From a virus: a stretch of DNA of 29,470 nucleotides. Shown here in pieces: positions 15,542-21,865 of this stretch; positions within the stretch are counted from its first letter, which is position 1; each line of letters starts with the position of its first letter. The stretch spans positions 1 through 29,470 of the IMG/VR virus record IMGVR_UViG_3300009419_000066. One strand, given 5' to 3'. The position numbers were made by a program, and so were the translations under genes. The notes below the pieces were generated by a model. It worked only from the letters and a program-made list of their open reading frames with translations, was not told where the DNA came from and searched no databases.

Positions 15542-17256
15542 GCGCCCACCATAATTGGATCATCATAAAAGTCATTGCCGCTCGGCTCACCTGCCAACAC
15601 CATCGCGCGACTCACACCCATCAACAGTGCAACCGCACCGTCGATTTTTTTGGATGATTTTTCCTTGCGCGGAAAGTCTTGGTCAAAACCATCTGGCTTA
15701 TTGGTCACATTGCCCATCATCCAACCCAAAATAGGATTACCATCATGATGAAATCTACCTGCCAGAATCGCTGCATTTAGCTCTTTCATGGCTGGACTAA
15801 AAACCTTAGTAGTTGGCCGCAACAAGACAGGCTGCAAGCCTTCTGCCGATAGTTCTTGTGCCATCTGCGCACCGAACCACTCATCCATCGGCAACTCAAC
15901 TGGCGAAATAATCTTGCAGTCGCTGATAAGGTCATCACGAAAAGCAACAAATGAGATTTCAGCACCATCATGTGGTGTTAAAAGCCCCATATTGACCCAG
16001 CGCTGATACCTTTCAACAACATCGCGCTCAGTACCATATTCAATTGTTTGACTAGGCAAATAAAACTCTGGACTAATACAGTAATAATGTAGCCGCCCGT
16101 CATCTTCATAACGATAAAACAGATTAATTCGACCGCAAATATCGATCTTTTTTGCCAGATCAATAGCAATCAGACAAGATTCGCCAATAAAATCCTCTAT
16201 ATTTAAAGAGGTATCAGCGCATTTTTGGTAGGCTTGCATGTTGAAATAAGCCGACCGTGCCGAAACCCATACGTTTAAATGCTTTGTTTTGAACGTGTTT
16301 TGAAAGCTGGCGTTCTTGATTGCCTTGCGCTGCTGGCTTTCCAAGTATTCTTGGTACACCGACACGCCGATATTTGGGTTTGCTTTGGCCAAAACCGCTG
16401 GATCAGTCCAGTCGTCACCCTCATCAATCGTCCAAATCCAGCCGAAAAGCTCATCATCGGGAACCGTGCCATCAAGCATTGCGATGACTCGACCGCGCAT
16501 GTCATAGCAAGGGCCTTCGATGTTGCTGCCTGCTGTGGTGATGACGAACATCAGTGGCTGTTTACGCGCACCCATCCCCGTCAACATGGTGTCATACAGT
16601 GCTGCGGTCGCGTGCTCGTGATACTCATCGACGATTGCGCAGCTTGGTGATGCACCGTCACCAGGTGTGCCGATCACTGGTTCAAACCGTGATCCGTCAG
16701 CTGGCAAGTTTAGATTCGACGCGTTGACCTCGATGCCCGCCGCTTCGATCAGTGGCTGAGTACGCTTGACCATGAGCCGCGCTGGTCTAAAAACTTCCCA
16801 TGCCTGTTTTTCGGTAGTCGCACCTGAGTACACCTCAGCACCAAACTCATCATCAGCAACAAACATGCCGATGCCAACCGATGCCGCGATGACTGACTTG
16901 CCGTTTTTTCGTGGCACTTCCCAATATGCTTCACGATATCTGCGCAACCCGCTGCGCTTTTTGACCCAGCCGAACATGACTACCAAGCCAAACCGCTGCC
17001 AGTCTTCTAGCAAGATCAGCTTGCGCTGTAATGCCCACTCACCCTTGACGTGGGGCAGCAGCTGCAACAGCGATATTTTCCGCTCTGCCGCAGCAGCATC
17101 AAACTTGTATTGAAATGCAGCAGTACGACTGGCAACCAAATCATCGAGATGACGCTGGCATGCTTGACGCACATATTTGCAAGCTGGCACAGCACCACGC
17201 ACAACACGCCGCGCCCACTTGTTCGCCGCATCGACGTTGGGATATTTAGTGGCCAT
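15538..17256 (-). CDS. terL: Terminase large subunit
   Basis: A 572-residue protein of the HK97-type (Terminase_1) family. The YWEVPRKNGKSVIAASVG segment holds the deviant Walker A motif near residue 115. CAIVDEYHEHATAAL near residue 205 is Walker B plus motif. The nuclease domain in the C-terminal half includes SCLIAIDLAKKIDI with an acidic residue in place. It packages DNA through the portal using ATP and cuts at the packaging site. It overlaps the small subunit gene (TGATG) and the portal gene. Confidence 0.95.
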   Translation of the reverse strand: MATKYPNVDAANKWARRVVRGAVPACKYVRQACQRHLDDLVASRTAAFQYKFDAAAAERKISLLQLLPHVKGEWALQRKLILLEDWQRFGLVVMFGWVKKRSGLRRYREAYWEVPRKNGKSVIAASVGIGMFVADDEFGAEVYSGATTEKQAWEVFRPARLMVKRTQPLIEAAGIEVNASNLNLPADGSRFEPVIGTPGDGASPSCAIVDEYHEHATAALYDTMLTGMGARKQPLMFVITTAGSNIEGPCYDMRGRVIAMLDGTVPDDELFGWIWTIDEGDDWTDPAVLAKANPNIGVSVYQEYLESQQRKAIKNASFQNTFKTKHLNVWVSARSAYFNMQAYQKCADTSLNIEDFIGESCLIAIDLAKKIDICGRINLFYRYEDDGRLHYYCISPEFYLPSQTIEYGTERDVVERYQRWVNMGLLTPHDGAEISFVAFRDDLISDCKIISPVELPMDEWFGAQMAQELSAEGLQPVLLRPTTKVFSPAMKELNAAILAGRFHHDGNPILGWMMGNVTNKPDGFDQDFPRKEKSSKKIDGAVALLMGVSRAMVLAGEPSGNDFYDDPIMVGA

Positions 17257-17744
17257 CAGCCACCACCAACCAAACGCGCAAACGGATTAGCCGCCGCTGG
17301 TGCTTTGTTGCCCAGCAGTCGAGTGCGACTCGATGGGTCAAGACCTAGCAGCGCACCGAATTGGACCATCTGTTTTTTGGTTTCGTTGATCGCAGTCAGT
17401 GCTGGGTTTTTGATTGGTCCACCCTGCGAACCTGTCATCACGATACCATTGATGGTGACGTGCTCTTCTGCTTCACGCCACCGACAATATGCCAGGCAGA
17501 ATGCTTCGACGTTGTGCAGGTCAGTAACTTTTAGAACCTTTTGCGCCAGCAGCTCAGGCACCAGATGCCCCCACATATCTTGCGCCAGCTGTGGCATCCA
17601 TTCGGGTGGATCGATGTTGGTCACATCGCTGAATTGTGGCTCGTTTTTGTTGATTGTACGCTTGCCAGCATTGCCATTTGCAACGCGCTGGGCTGTCGGT
17701 TTTGGCTTGCGACCACGACCAGAAACCGCTGCAACTCCGGTCAT
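17256..17744 (-). CDS. terS: Terminase small subunit, P27 family
   Basis: A 162-residue protein with GRGRKPKPTAQRVANGNAGK at the N-terminus, typical of P27-family small terminases. It continues with a PPEWMPQLAQDMWGHLVPEL segment, a helical middle and a C-terminal LLGLDPSSRTRLLG motif that also marks the family. It recognises the packaging site and regulates the large subunit. The order HNH-terS-terL is common in cos-type HK97-like phages. Confidence 0.95.
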   Translation of the reverse strand: MTGVAAVSGRGRKPKPTAQRVANGNAGKRTINKNEPQFSDVTNIDPPEWMPQLAQDMWGHLVPELLAQKVLKVTDLHNVEAFCLAYCRWREAEEHVTINGIVMTGSQGGPIKNPALTAINETKKQMVQFGALLGLDPSSRTRLLGNKAPAAANPFARLVGGG

Positions 17745-17862
17745 CGTGCGCCCACCCGTTGAATTTTTAATTTCGCGGCCGTAAAAATGTGACTAAGGAG
17801 GCGGTCAGGGACGATTTCGGCCTGAGGTCTGGATATACCCCCTGCCATCAGACCCAAAAACC
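17745..17862 (-). other. Gene-free stretch, candidate packaging (cos) site
   Basis: The 118 bp between the HNH gene and terS contain a GC-rich stretch with AGGGGGTATATCC on the minus strand, and CGGCCGCG followed by an AT-rich run. In HNH-P27 terminase phages the cos site usually lies here. I cannot identify the nick positions or overhang. Confidence 0.35.
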
Positions 17863-18474
17863 TTAAAGGATTTTGTCTGATTTTATGTTGTTGCAAGACC
17901 GGCATAAGCACTGCGTGTTTTCAATCGTGTGTGTGCCGCCCTTCGACAATGGGACAACATGATCAAGCTCTGGTGAGTTTGCCAGACCCAGACCCCTAGC
18001 ATCTTTAGGCGTGCTAACCCCACAAATCCTGCAAAGCCAACCATCTCTTTCGAAAATAAAAAAAGGATCAAAGTCTTCTGTCTTGGTTGATCGCACTAAA
18101 GCCCTTCGCTTGGACTTACTCGACCTGTTCCAAGCCTTGTAAGACTCAGTATCCTTTGTTCTTTTTCGAGAATCTTTTTTGGATTCCTCAGCACATGACG
18201 GGCAATAGCATCTATATTTTAAATAGACAACCTTATTACAAGACTTGCACGTCCTTACCTTGTTCCAAGCGGCCTTGATTCTTTTCAAAGCCAACACCTC
18301 AGCTTTGACAATATCCAAAGCCAATACCTGATTGAGCTTGCTCTTGCTGATTGATGACCTGTGCTCAAATGCGCAGCCGCGAGAACAAAACAGTCCTGCA
18401 TCCTTTGACGACCTGACCTTTCTCTCGACAGTTTTTTTGCAGCAAAGACACTCAATAGATTTAATTGCTGGCAT
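17863..18474 (-). CDS. HNH endonuclease with zinc fingers (possibly a homing endonuclease)
   Basis: The start at 18474 (MPAIKSIECLCCKKTVERKV) is preferred because it overlaps the previous gene by only 14 nt; longer starts lie inside that gene. The product has 203 residues. Two Cys-rich zinc-binding segments come first: CLCC...CSRGC near residues 9-38, and CKSC...CPSC near residues 75-95. They are followed by a C-terminal HNH domain (CRICG, ELDHVVPLSKGG, NTQCLCRSCNN). It is rich in Lys and A+T compared with its neighbours and lies between the HNH typical of this position and terS. This suggests a later insertion such as a free-standing homing endonuclease. A packaging role is also possible. 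Confidence 0.8.
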   Translation of the reverse strand: MPAIKSIECLCCKKTVERKVRSSKDAGLFCSRGCAFEHRSSISKSKLNQVLALDIVKAEVLALKRIKAAWNKVRTCKSCNKVVYLKYRCYCPSCAEESKKDSRKRTKDTESYKAWNRSSKSKRRALVRSTKTEDFDPFFIFERDGWLCRICGVSTPKDARGLGLANSPELDHVVPLSKGGTHTIENTQCLCRSCNNIKSDKIL

Positions 18475-18820
18475 GACTATCTCTGGCCGTTTTTGCTTTG
18501 TGACAATCAGAACACAAAGACTGTAGGTTTTCGTGCTCATCCGTGCCGCCTTGTGCTTTGGGCAAGATATGATCCACCTCGGTTGCTGTCACGAACCGGC
18601 CAGTGCCACGGCATGAAACACAAACATAATCATCGCGCTTGAGTATCAGCTTGCGCAGCTTTTGCCACTGCCAACCATACCCGCGCGATGTGGTGCTGCC
18701 CGACCGATCAGGACGTTTTGACCATCCCGTGCGCTCGCTGGCGTGTGTGTCACAGTAGCCGCGTTGATCAGGGCTGGTGACTAGGTTTGCACAACCAAAA
18801 TGACGGCAGGGCCTAGCCAT
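18461..18820 (-). CDS. HNH endonuclease, terminase-associated
   Basis: A 119-residue protein starting MARPCRHFGCANLVTSPDQR at the ATG that overlaps the preceding stop (TGATG). It has CYCDTH-type N-terminal metal ligands, then LILKRDDYVCVSCRGTGR, TEVDHILPKAQGGTD and NLQSLCSDCH. This is the complete HNH motif set of the phage HNH nuclease next to terminase genes, such as HK97 gp74. Such enzymes assist the terminase in DNA cleavage at cos and in head maturation. Confidence 0.9.
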   Translation of the reverse strand: MARPCRHFGCANLVTSPDQRGYCDTHASERTGWSKRPDRSGSTTSRGYGWQWQKLRKLILKRDDYVCVSCRGTGRFVTATEVDHILPKAQGGTDEHENLQSLCSDCHKAKTARDSHASN

Positions 18821-19032
18821 CAATCATCCAAGTAACGTGGCTTGACTGCCATGTCATCGTCTTCAAGGTCTTCACCATCGAGAAACGCTTGCACCAGACG
18901 CTCATTGGTCTTGGTCAGTTGCTGGTTGGTCGCAATCAGATCCTGATTGGCCTTGATCAGATGATTGAGTAGCTTGGCCTGCGCCGCCATCTGCTTGCGC
19001 AGGTTGGCTAGTTCTTTGGTTTGATCTGTCAT
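18820..19032 (-). CDS. Small coiled-coil protein
   Basis: A 70-residue protein starting MTDQTKELANLRKQMAAQAK. Heptad-like hydrophobic spacing runs through residues 5-50 with many Gln, Asn and Lys, followed by an acidic patch EDLEDDDM. It is probably an alpha-helical oligomer with unknown function. It overlaps the HNH gene and lies after the Acb2-like gene in the late operon. I do not recognise a family. Confidence 0.65.
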   Translation of the reverse strand: MTDQTKELANLRKQMAAQAKLLNHLIKANQDLIATNQQLTKTNERLVQAFLDGEDLEDDDMAVKPRYLDD

Positions 19033-19093
19033 GTGCTATGCCCAACCATTTCTTTATCCATTGCCGCCGCTGCTCGCAACCCTTGCAGATCAT
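18902..19093 (-). CDS. Possible overlapping small CxxC protein
   Basis: A 63-codon frame starts MICKGCEQRRQWIKKWLGIA 9 bp after the Acb2-like stop. This first part, with CxxC and a basic helix, looks like small zinc-binding phage proteins of about 20-50 residues. The rest overlaps the coiled-coil gene in another frame and is low complexity (Gln, Ser, Asp). There is no good ribosome binding site. Either the protein is real with an unconstrained tail, or only a relic remains. Confidence 0.3.
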   Translation of the reverse strand: MICKGCEQRRQWIKKWLGIAHDRSNQRTSQPAQADGGAGQATQSSDQGQSGSDCDQPATDQDQ

Positions 19094-19101
19094 GCTGATG
19101 T

Positions 19102-19326
19102 TTAAAACGTGGTCGGCTGTGCTACAGCACGAGTCAGTGCCATTAAGCCGGTCCGTAGATCTGTTGCGCCAATCTCAGCCCAGCGCTGGTCAACTGTTTG
19201 TGTGCTTTGCAATTCAGCAACCAGCTCGCCTAGCTCTACGCCTTTGGCCTTAATCTTGTTCATCAGATCAATTTCGGTCTGTGACAGTTCGCGGTAGCCG
19301 CTGATTTTGCGATGCTGGTTTTCCAT
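19102..19326 (-). CDS. acb2: Acb2-like anti-CBASS cyclic nucleotide sponge
   Basis: A 74-residue protein with start at ATG 19326 (MENQHRKISGYRELSQTEID), preceded by TTTGGAG; an in-frame TTG at 19338 is not needed. The pattern HRKISGYRELS, LMNKIKAKGVELGELV, an RWAEIGATDLRTG segment and GLMALTRAVAQPTTF follows the Acb2 family as I remember it. Acb2 binds and sequesters the cyclic di- and trinucleotides made by CBASS and related systems, so the host effector is not activated. It is the first gene after the late promoter and terminator, thus expressed strongly late; other early expression cannot be excluded. Confidence 0.8.
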   Translation of the reverse strand: MENQHRKISGYRELSQTEIDLMNKIKAKGVELGELVAELQSTQTVDQRWAEIGATDLRTGLMALTRAVAQPTTF

Positions 19327-19350
19327 CTGATACTCCAAATCTAGGCAACA

Positions 19351-19380
19351 AAAAAGCCCAGACCGTTAGGACTGAGCTTT
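19351..19380 (-). terminator. Terminator downstream of the main late promoter (tR'-like)
   Basis: On the minus strand a 10-bp stem with one mismatch (AGCTCAGTCC pairs with GGTCTGGGCT, 19378-19355) is followed by six T. It lies about 35-60 nt after the predicted start of the promoter at 19419-19447. It is the expected target of Q antitermination. Confidence 0.8.
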
Positions 19381-19418
19381 GTTTGAAAGATATTGGCGGG
19401 ACTTCCCACCATGTGAAA

Positions 19419-19447
19419 AACATACCTCAAAGTTGCAGGGATAGCAA
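19419..19447 (-). promoter_or_regulatory. Main late promoter (pR'-like) with probable Q site
   Basis: On the minus strand the -35 is TTGCTA (19447-19442), the spacer is 17 bp, and the -10 is TATGTT (19424-19419). It lies between the Q operon and the late genes, followed by a short leader and a terminator. From the -35 through the T run after the -10, 26 of 31 bases match the module at 4404-4432, including much of the spacer, where lambdoid Q proteins bind DNA. Confidence 0.75.
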
Positions 19448-19459
19448 GTGGCTGGCTGT

Positions 19460-19693
19460 TTATTGTCTCAAGTGGTACTGATATTCGAACTGCTGGCCTT
19501 CAAAATCTCGAAGCTTAACGAGCATGTAATCCACAGTTGCAGGCATACCTGTTGGCAATGGCGGCCGCGTTGGGTCTAACGCACGCCAATAATCGTAATG
19601 AGGCAGTGGTTTGCCAGATCCATCGCAAGGGATGTTGACCCAACCACCATCCATTGAGCCACCATAAAACTTAACCTTTGCACAAATAGTCAT
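19460..19693 (-). CDS. Hypothetical protein, last early gene
   Basis: A 77-residue protein starting MTICAKVKFYGGSMDGGWVN and overlapping the Q stop by ATGA. The GGSMDGGWVNIPCDG and YDYWRALDPTRPPLP segments occur in small phage proteins that I cannot name. It lies just upstream of the late promoter, is soluble with no membrane span, and has no known motif. Confidence 0.65.
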   Translation of the reverse strand: MTICAKVKFYGGSMDGGWVNIPCDGSGKPLPHYDYWRALDPTRPPLPTGMPATVDYMLVKLRDFEGQQFEYQYHLRQ

Positions 19694-20307
19694 ACATGCA
19701 CCACCACTTGATCATAACGATAAAAGTATTGCAGCAAGTGCTGATCCAACACAACCCGCCAATCTTCCAGCACAACGCTTGCCTGCAATTCAAACCGCTC
19801 GCAGCTATCCACATAAGACTGCCGCGCAATAGTCAAACCAGACAACCGCCACCGCTCGGCCTGCGTGTAACGTGCATCACCACAGCCACCGCATGAAGAA
19901 CACATGTGGCCACGACCAGTCAGCGGGTCTTTGGTAATGCCCGATCCGTCACACCGCTTGCACTTGCCCTTGTTGAATAGGTACTGATGCACAGCTGCAC
20001 GAGCAACACCCTTCGCCACTGCTTTGACTTTAGCATCATCAAAGCGCGTGCCAGCCTCAGCAATACTAAGCCGCACATGGTTGGTCAGCATCAAGTGCAG
20101 CAGACCAAAATGCCGGTCAGTCGGCTCACTTGACCGGATCAACGCCCACAACAAAGCGCAGATATGTGGCGGCATACCGGCCATCATCTCAGCAGCACGA
20201 TTGCCGCCTGTTGACATGACCGTGGTCTTGATGCCGCCGTCTTTGTTTCCGTCCATCACTTCTTGAGCCAAGTCGATCAGCTCATGAGTATCATCATAAA
20301 ACGACAT
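19690..20307 (-). CDS. Q: Late antiterminator Q (Q82-type)
   Basis: Start at 20307 (MSFYDDTHELIDLAQEVMDG) with GAGGG upstream; the frame is open further up but overlaps rusA. The 205-residue product has a central zinc-binding module CKRCDGSGITKDPLTGRGH then CSSCGGCG (residues about 118-142), followed by RWRLSGLTIARQSY. Size and this DnaJ-like Cys set match antitermination protein Q of phage 82 type (Antiterm family). Q binds DNA at the late promoter and lets RNA polymerase pass terminators. It ends the early operon and lies directly upstream of the late promoter, as in lambdoid phages. Confidence 0.85.
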   Translation of the reverse strand: MSFYDDTHELIDLAQEVMDGNKDGGIKTTVMSTGGNRAAEMMAGMPPHICALLWALIRSSEPTDRHFGLLHLMLTNHVRLSIAEAGTRFDDAKVKAVAKGVARAAVHQYLFNKGKCKRCDGSGITKDPLTGRGHMCSSCGGCGDARYTQAERWRLSGLTIARQSYVDSCERFELQASVVLEDWRVVLDQHLLQYFYRYDQVVVHV

Positions 20308-20308
20308 A

Positions 20309-20614
20309 TCAAACCCTCGCCAACAATTCAGCAGCACCCATCGGCATATCACGATGCAAGCGCACCGCCATTTCGATGCGTCCCTTTTTTAGCACCTTAC
20401 CCATCATCACGACATTTAACTTGACCTGACTGTCATCAACCCAAAACCTTGCCTTGGTCAAGGCATCAAACAAAGCTTTGCAGTAGTTGTCACAGTCGTG
20501 GATATGATTGTTGGGTGGATGCAATATCAATGCAACATCAACCAGCGCTTTGCCACACTTGCCGCGCAACTCTTGACGCGCGATTAACTCGACTACTTTT
20601 TGCCGGAACACCAA
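20309..20614 (-). CDS. rusA: RusA Holliday-junction resolvase core (5' part out of frame)
   Basis: The frame from GTG 20614 encodes 101 residues with the RusA core: HDCDNYCKALFDALTKARFW, DDSQVKLNVV and KGRIEMAVRL. These contain the acidic active-site residues and the C-terminal basic strand. However, the N-terminal strand that RusA needs is present upstream in the same frame (DLPFAPSVNEYWERAKNGH, about 20692-20638), without ATG, GTG or TTG start before it; the frame is open back to about 20870. So the true gene most likely began at 20888 and was shifted by the 22-bp duplication at 20768-20819. Either this is a broken gene, or it uses an unusual start or a frameshift. Confidence 0.7.
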   Translation of the reverse strand: MVFRQKVVELIARQELRGKCGKALVDVALILHPPNNHIHDCDNYCKALFDALTKARFWVDDSQVKLNVVMMGKVLKKGRIEMAVRLHRDMPMGAAELLARV

Positions 20615-20726
20615 GCCACGCTTGCCGATGTAGACGTGTCCGTTCTTTGCCCGCTCCCAATACTCATTGACGCTGGGTGCAAATGGCAGATCAATGATAA
20701 TAGTTTCACCATCTTCAATTGGCTGC

Positions 20727-20888
20727 TCAGTATCGACCAGCAGCCGTGGTGGTATTGCTGGCCGTGCGCTTGGCCTGCTGGTGCGCTTGGCTTGGCCTGC
20801 TGGTGCGCTTGGCTTGGCCAGTCTGAAAGCCGCTATACATCGGGCTTTCCCGAAACTCCTCAGCAGTCATGCGAATGGTCTGATTCAT
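20727..20888 (-). pseudogene. 5' fragment of split rusA (53-codon ORF)
   Basis: The frame starts MNQTIRMTAEEFRESPMYSG at ATG 20888, overlapping the Lar-like gene by ATGA. It runs through the tandem repeat and ends in a low-complexity tail at 20727. Removing one 22-bp repeat unit shifts the reading by exactly one base and joins this ORF in frame to the RusA core. The joined product would have about 185 residues, ...KRTSRPSARPAIPPRLL... bridging both parts. The MTAEEFRE-type start is common in phage nucleases. As it stands the ORF could also be a small free protein. Confidence 0.6.
20768..20819. repeat. Tandem repeat, 22-bp unit, 2.4 copies, inside rusA
   Basis: Two perfect copies lie at 20772-20793 and 20794-20815 (plus strand GGCCTGCTGGTGCGCTTGGC followed by TT). 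The 22-bp period extends from 20768 to 20819. A unit of 22 bp is not divisible by three, so each gain or loss changes the frame. Confidence 0.9.
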
Positions 20889-21097
20889 ACACCCTCCGCC
20901 GTAACACCTTGCTGACGATTCCAACGACTTGCTACCACCTGCACCCCTGTGCCAGACACGATGCCGCGCGCACAGTGACGCGATGTGCAATCTGCATTGC
21001 CGCAATGCACCAAGTAACCAACGCCACATGGTGCAAGGTATGCGACCGCTTGGCTGCCGCATGCCGAACATGGCTGCAAAACTGGTGTGTGACTCAT
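20885..21097 (-). CDS. Lar-like restriction alleviation protein
   Basis: Start at 21097 (MSHTPVLQPCSACGSQAVAY) by ATGA overlap with the helicase-loader gene; the product has 70 residues. It has CSACG near the N-terminus, YLVHCGNADCTSRHC in the middle and VASRWNRQ at the C-terminus. The CxxCG...C...WNRR-type layout is that of the Lar/restriction alleviation family, small zinc proteins in phages that modulate host type I restriction in Rac. The function here is inferred from the fold alone. Confidence 0.75.
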   Translation of the reverse strand: MSHTPVLQPCSACGSQAVAYLAPCGVGYLVHCGNADCTSRHCARGIVSGTGVQVVASRWNRQQGVTAEGV

Positions 21098-21864
21098 AGC
21101 TCCTCCACCGCAGCAACAAGCTGCCGATAACTTTGCCAAGTGCAACCTGCCCAGATACAGCGTTCCATAATGCGATCAAATGCACGGTCACCAAGATGCG
21201 CTGCCAATTCTTCACGGGTCAGGTTCGTGGTGATGATGGTCGGCAACCGCTGGCGATAACGACGATCAATGATGTTCGACCAGATGTCATGTGATCCGTT
21301 GATGCGATCCGCCACACCCACCTCATCGATCATCAGCACTGGCACGTTGCCCAGTAGGTTGATGATGTCAGCCTCACGCGGTGATCGGCTCTTGGTATCC
21401 CAACTGGCGCGTATGTCAGCCATGATTTCAGCGCCCGTGGTGTAACGACACCTGACCAGCTTGCCGTCTGACTTGATCAGCCCAGCAGCCTTGCGAACAA
21501 CACAAGCCGCGATGTGTGTCTTGCCTGTACCCGTAGGCCCTGCAAGTACCAGATTCGATGATTGCCCAGTCGCCAACTCTGATGCGTAGTCATATGCGCG
21601 AGTGATCATTCTCGGCTGACGGCTGTCTGTGGTTTTCCAGCCTGCAAAATCAACGTGGTCGTATAGCGACGGCAGGCCAATCGCTTCGACGTTTTCACGC
21701 TTATCACGAGCAATCTTGTTTTGGGCATCCTGCTTGGCCTGCTCATCGCTGCACACTGGGCAACCGTACCAACGCCCTAAAATCCCCCGCTCTTGCTGCT
21801 CGCCGTGTGTGTGGCAAACGATTGGCCGGTGCTGAGGTTCGAGCATTTTCAGTAAGTCGGACAT
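21094..21864 (-). CDS. DnaC-like helicase loader (AAA+ ATPase)
   Basis: Start at 21864 (MSDLLKMLEPQHRPIVCHTH) just after the stop of the replication gene (TGATATG); 256 residues. Cys/His pairs near the N-terminus (CHTHGEQQ, CPVCSDEQ) suggest zinc binding. The AAA+ domain has Walker A LAGPTGTGKTH near residue 115, Walker B VPVLMIDEVG near 190, and TIITTNLTREEL with sensor 1. This is typical of DnaC/IstB loaders. With the replication initiator upstream it should load the host DnaB helicase at the phage origin. Confidence 0.9.
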   Translation of the reverse strand: MSDLLKMLEPQHRPIVCHTHGEQQERGILGRWYGCPVCSDEQAKQDAQNKIARDKRENVEAIGLPSLYDHVDFAGWKTTDSRQPRMITRAYDYASELATGQSSNLVLAGPTGTGKTHIAACVVRKAAGLIKSDGKLVRCRYTTGAEIMADIRASWDTKSRSPREADIINLLGNVPVLMIDEVGVADRINGSHDIWSNIIDRRYRQRLPTIITTNLTREELAAHLGDRAFDRIMERCIWAGCTWQSYRQLVAAVEEL

Positions 21865-21865
21865 A

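Noticed and set aside
17050-17784. A 244-codon plus-strand frame opposite terS and the start of terL
   Set aside because: It is antisense to two certain genes in overlapping frames, has no ribosome binding site, and its sequence is a low-complexity shadow.
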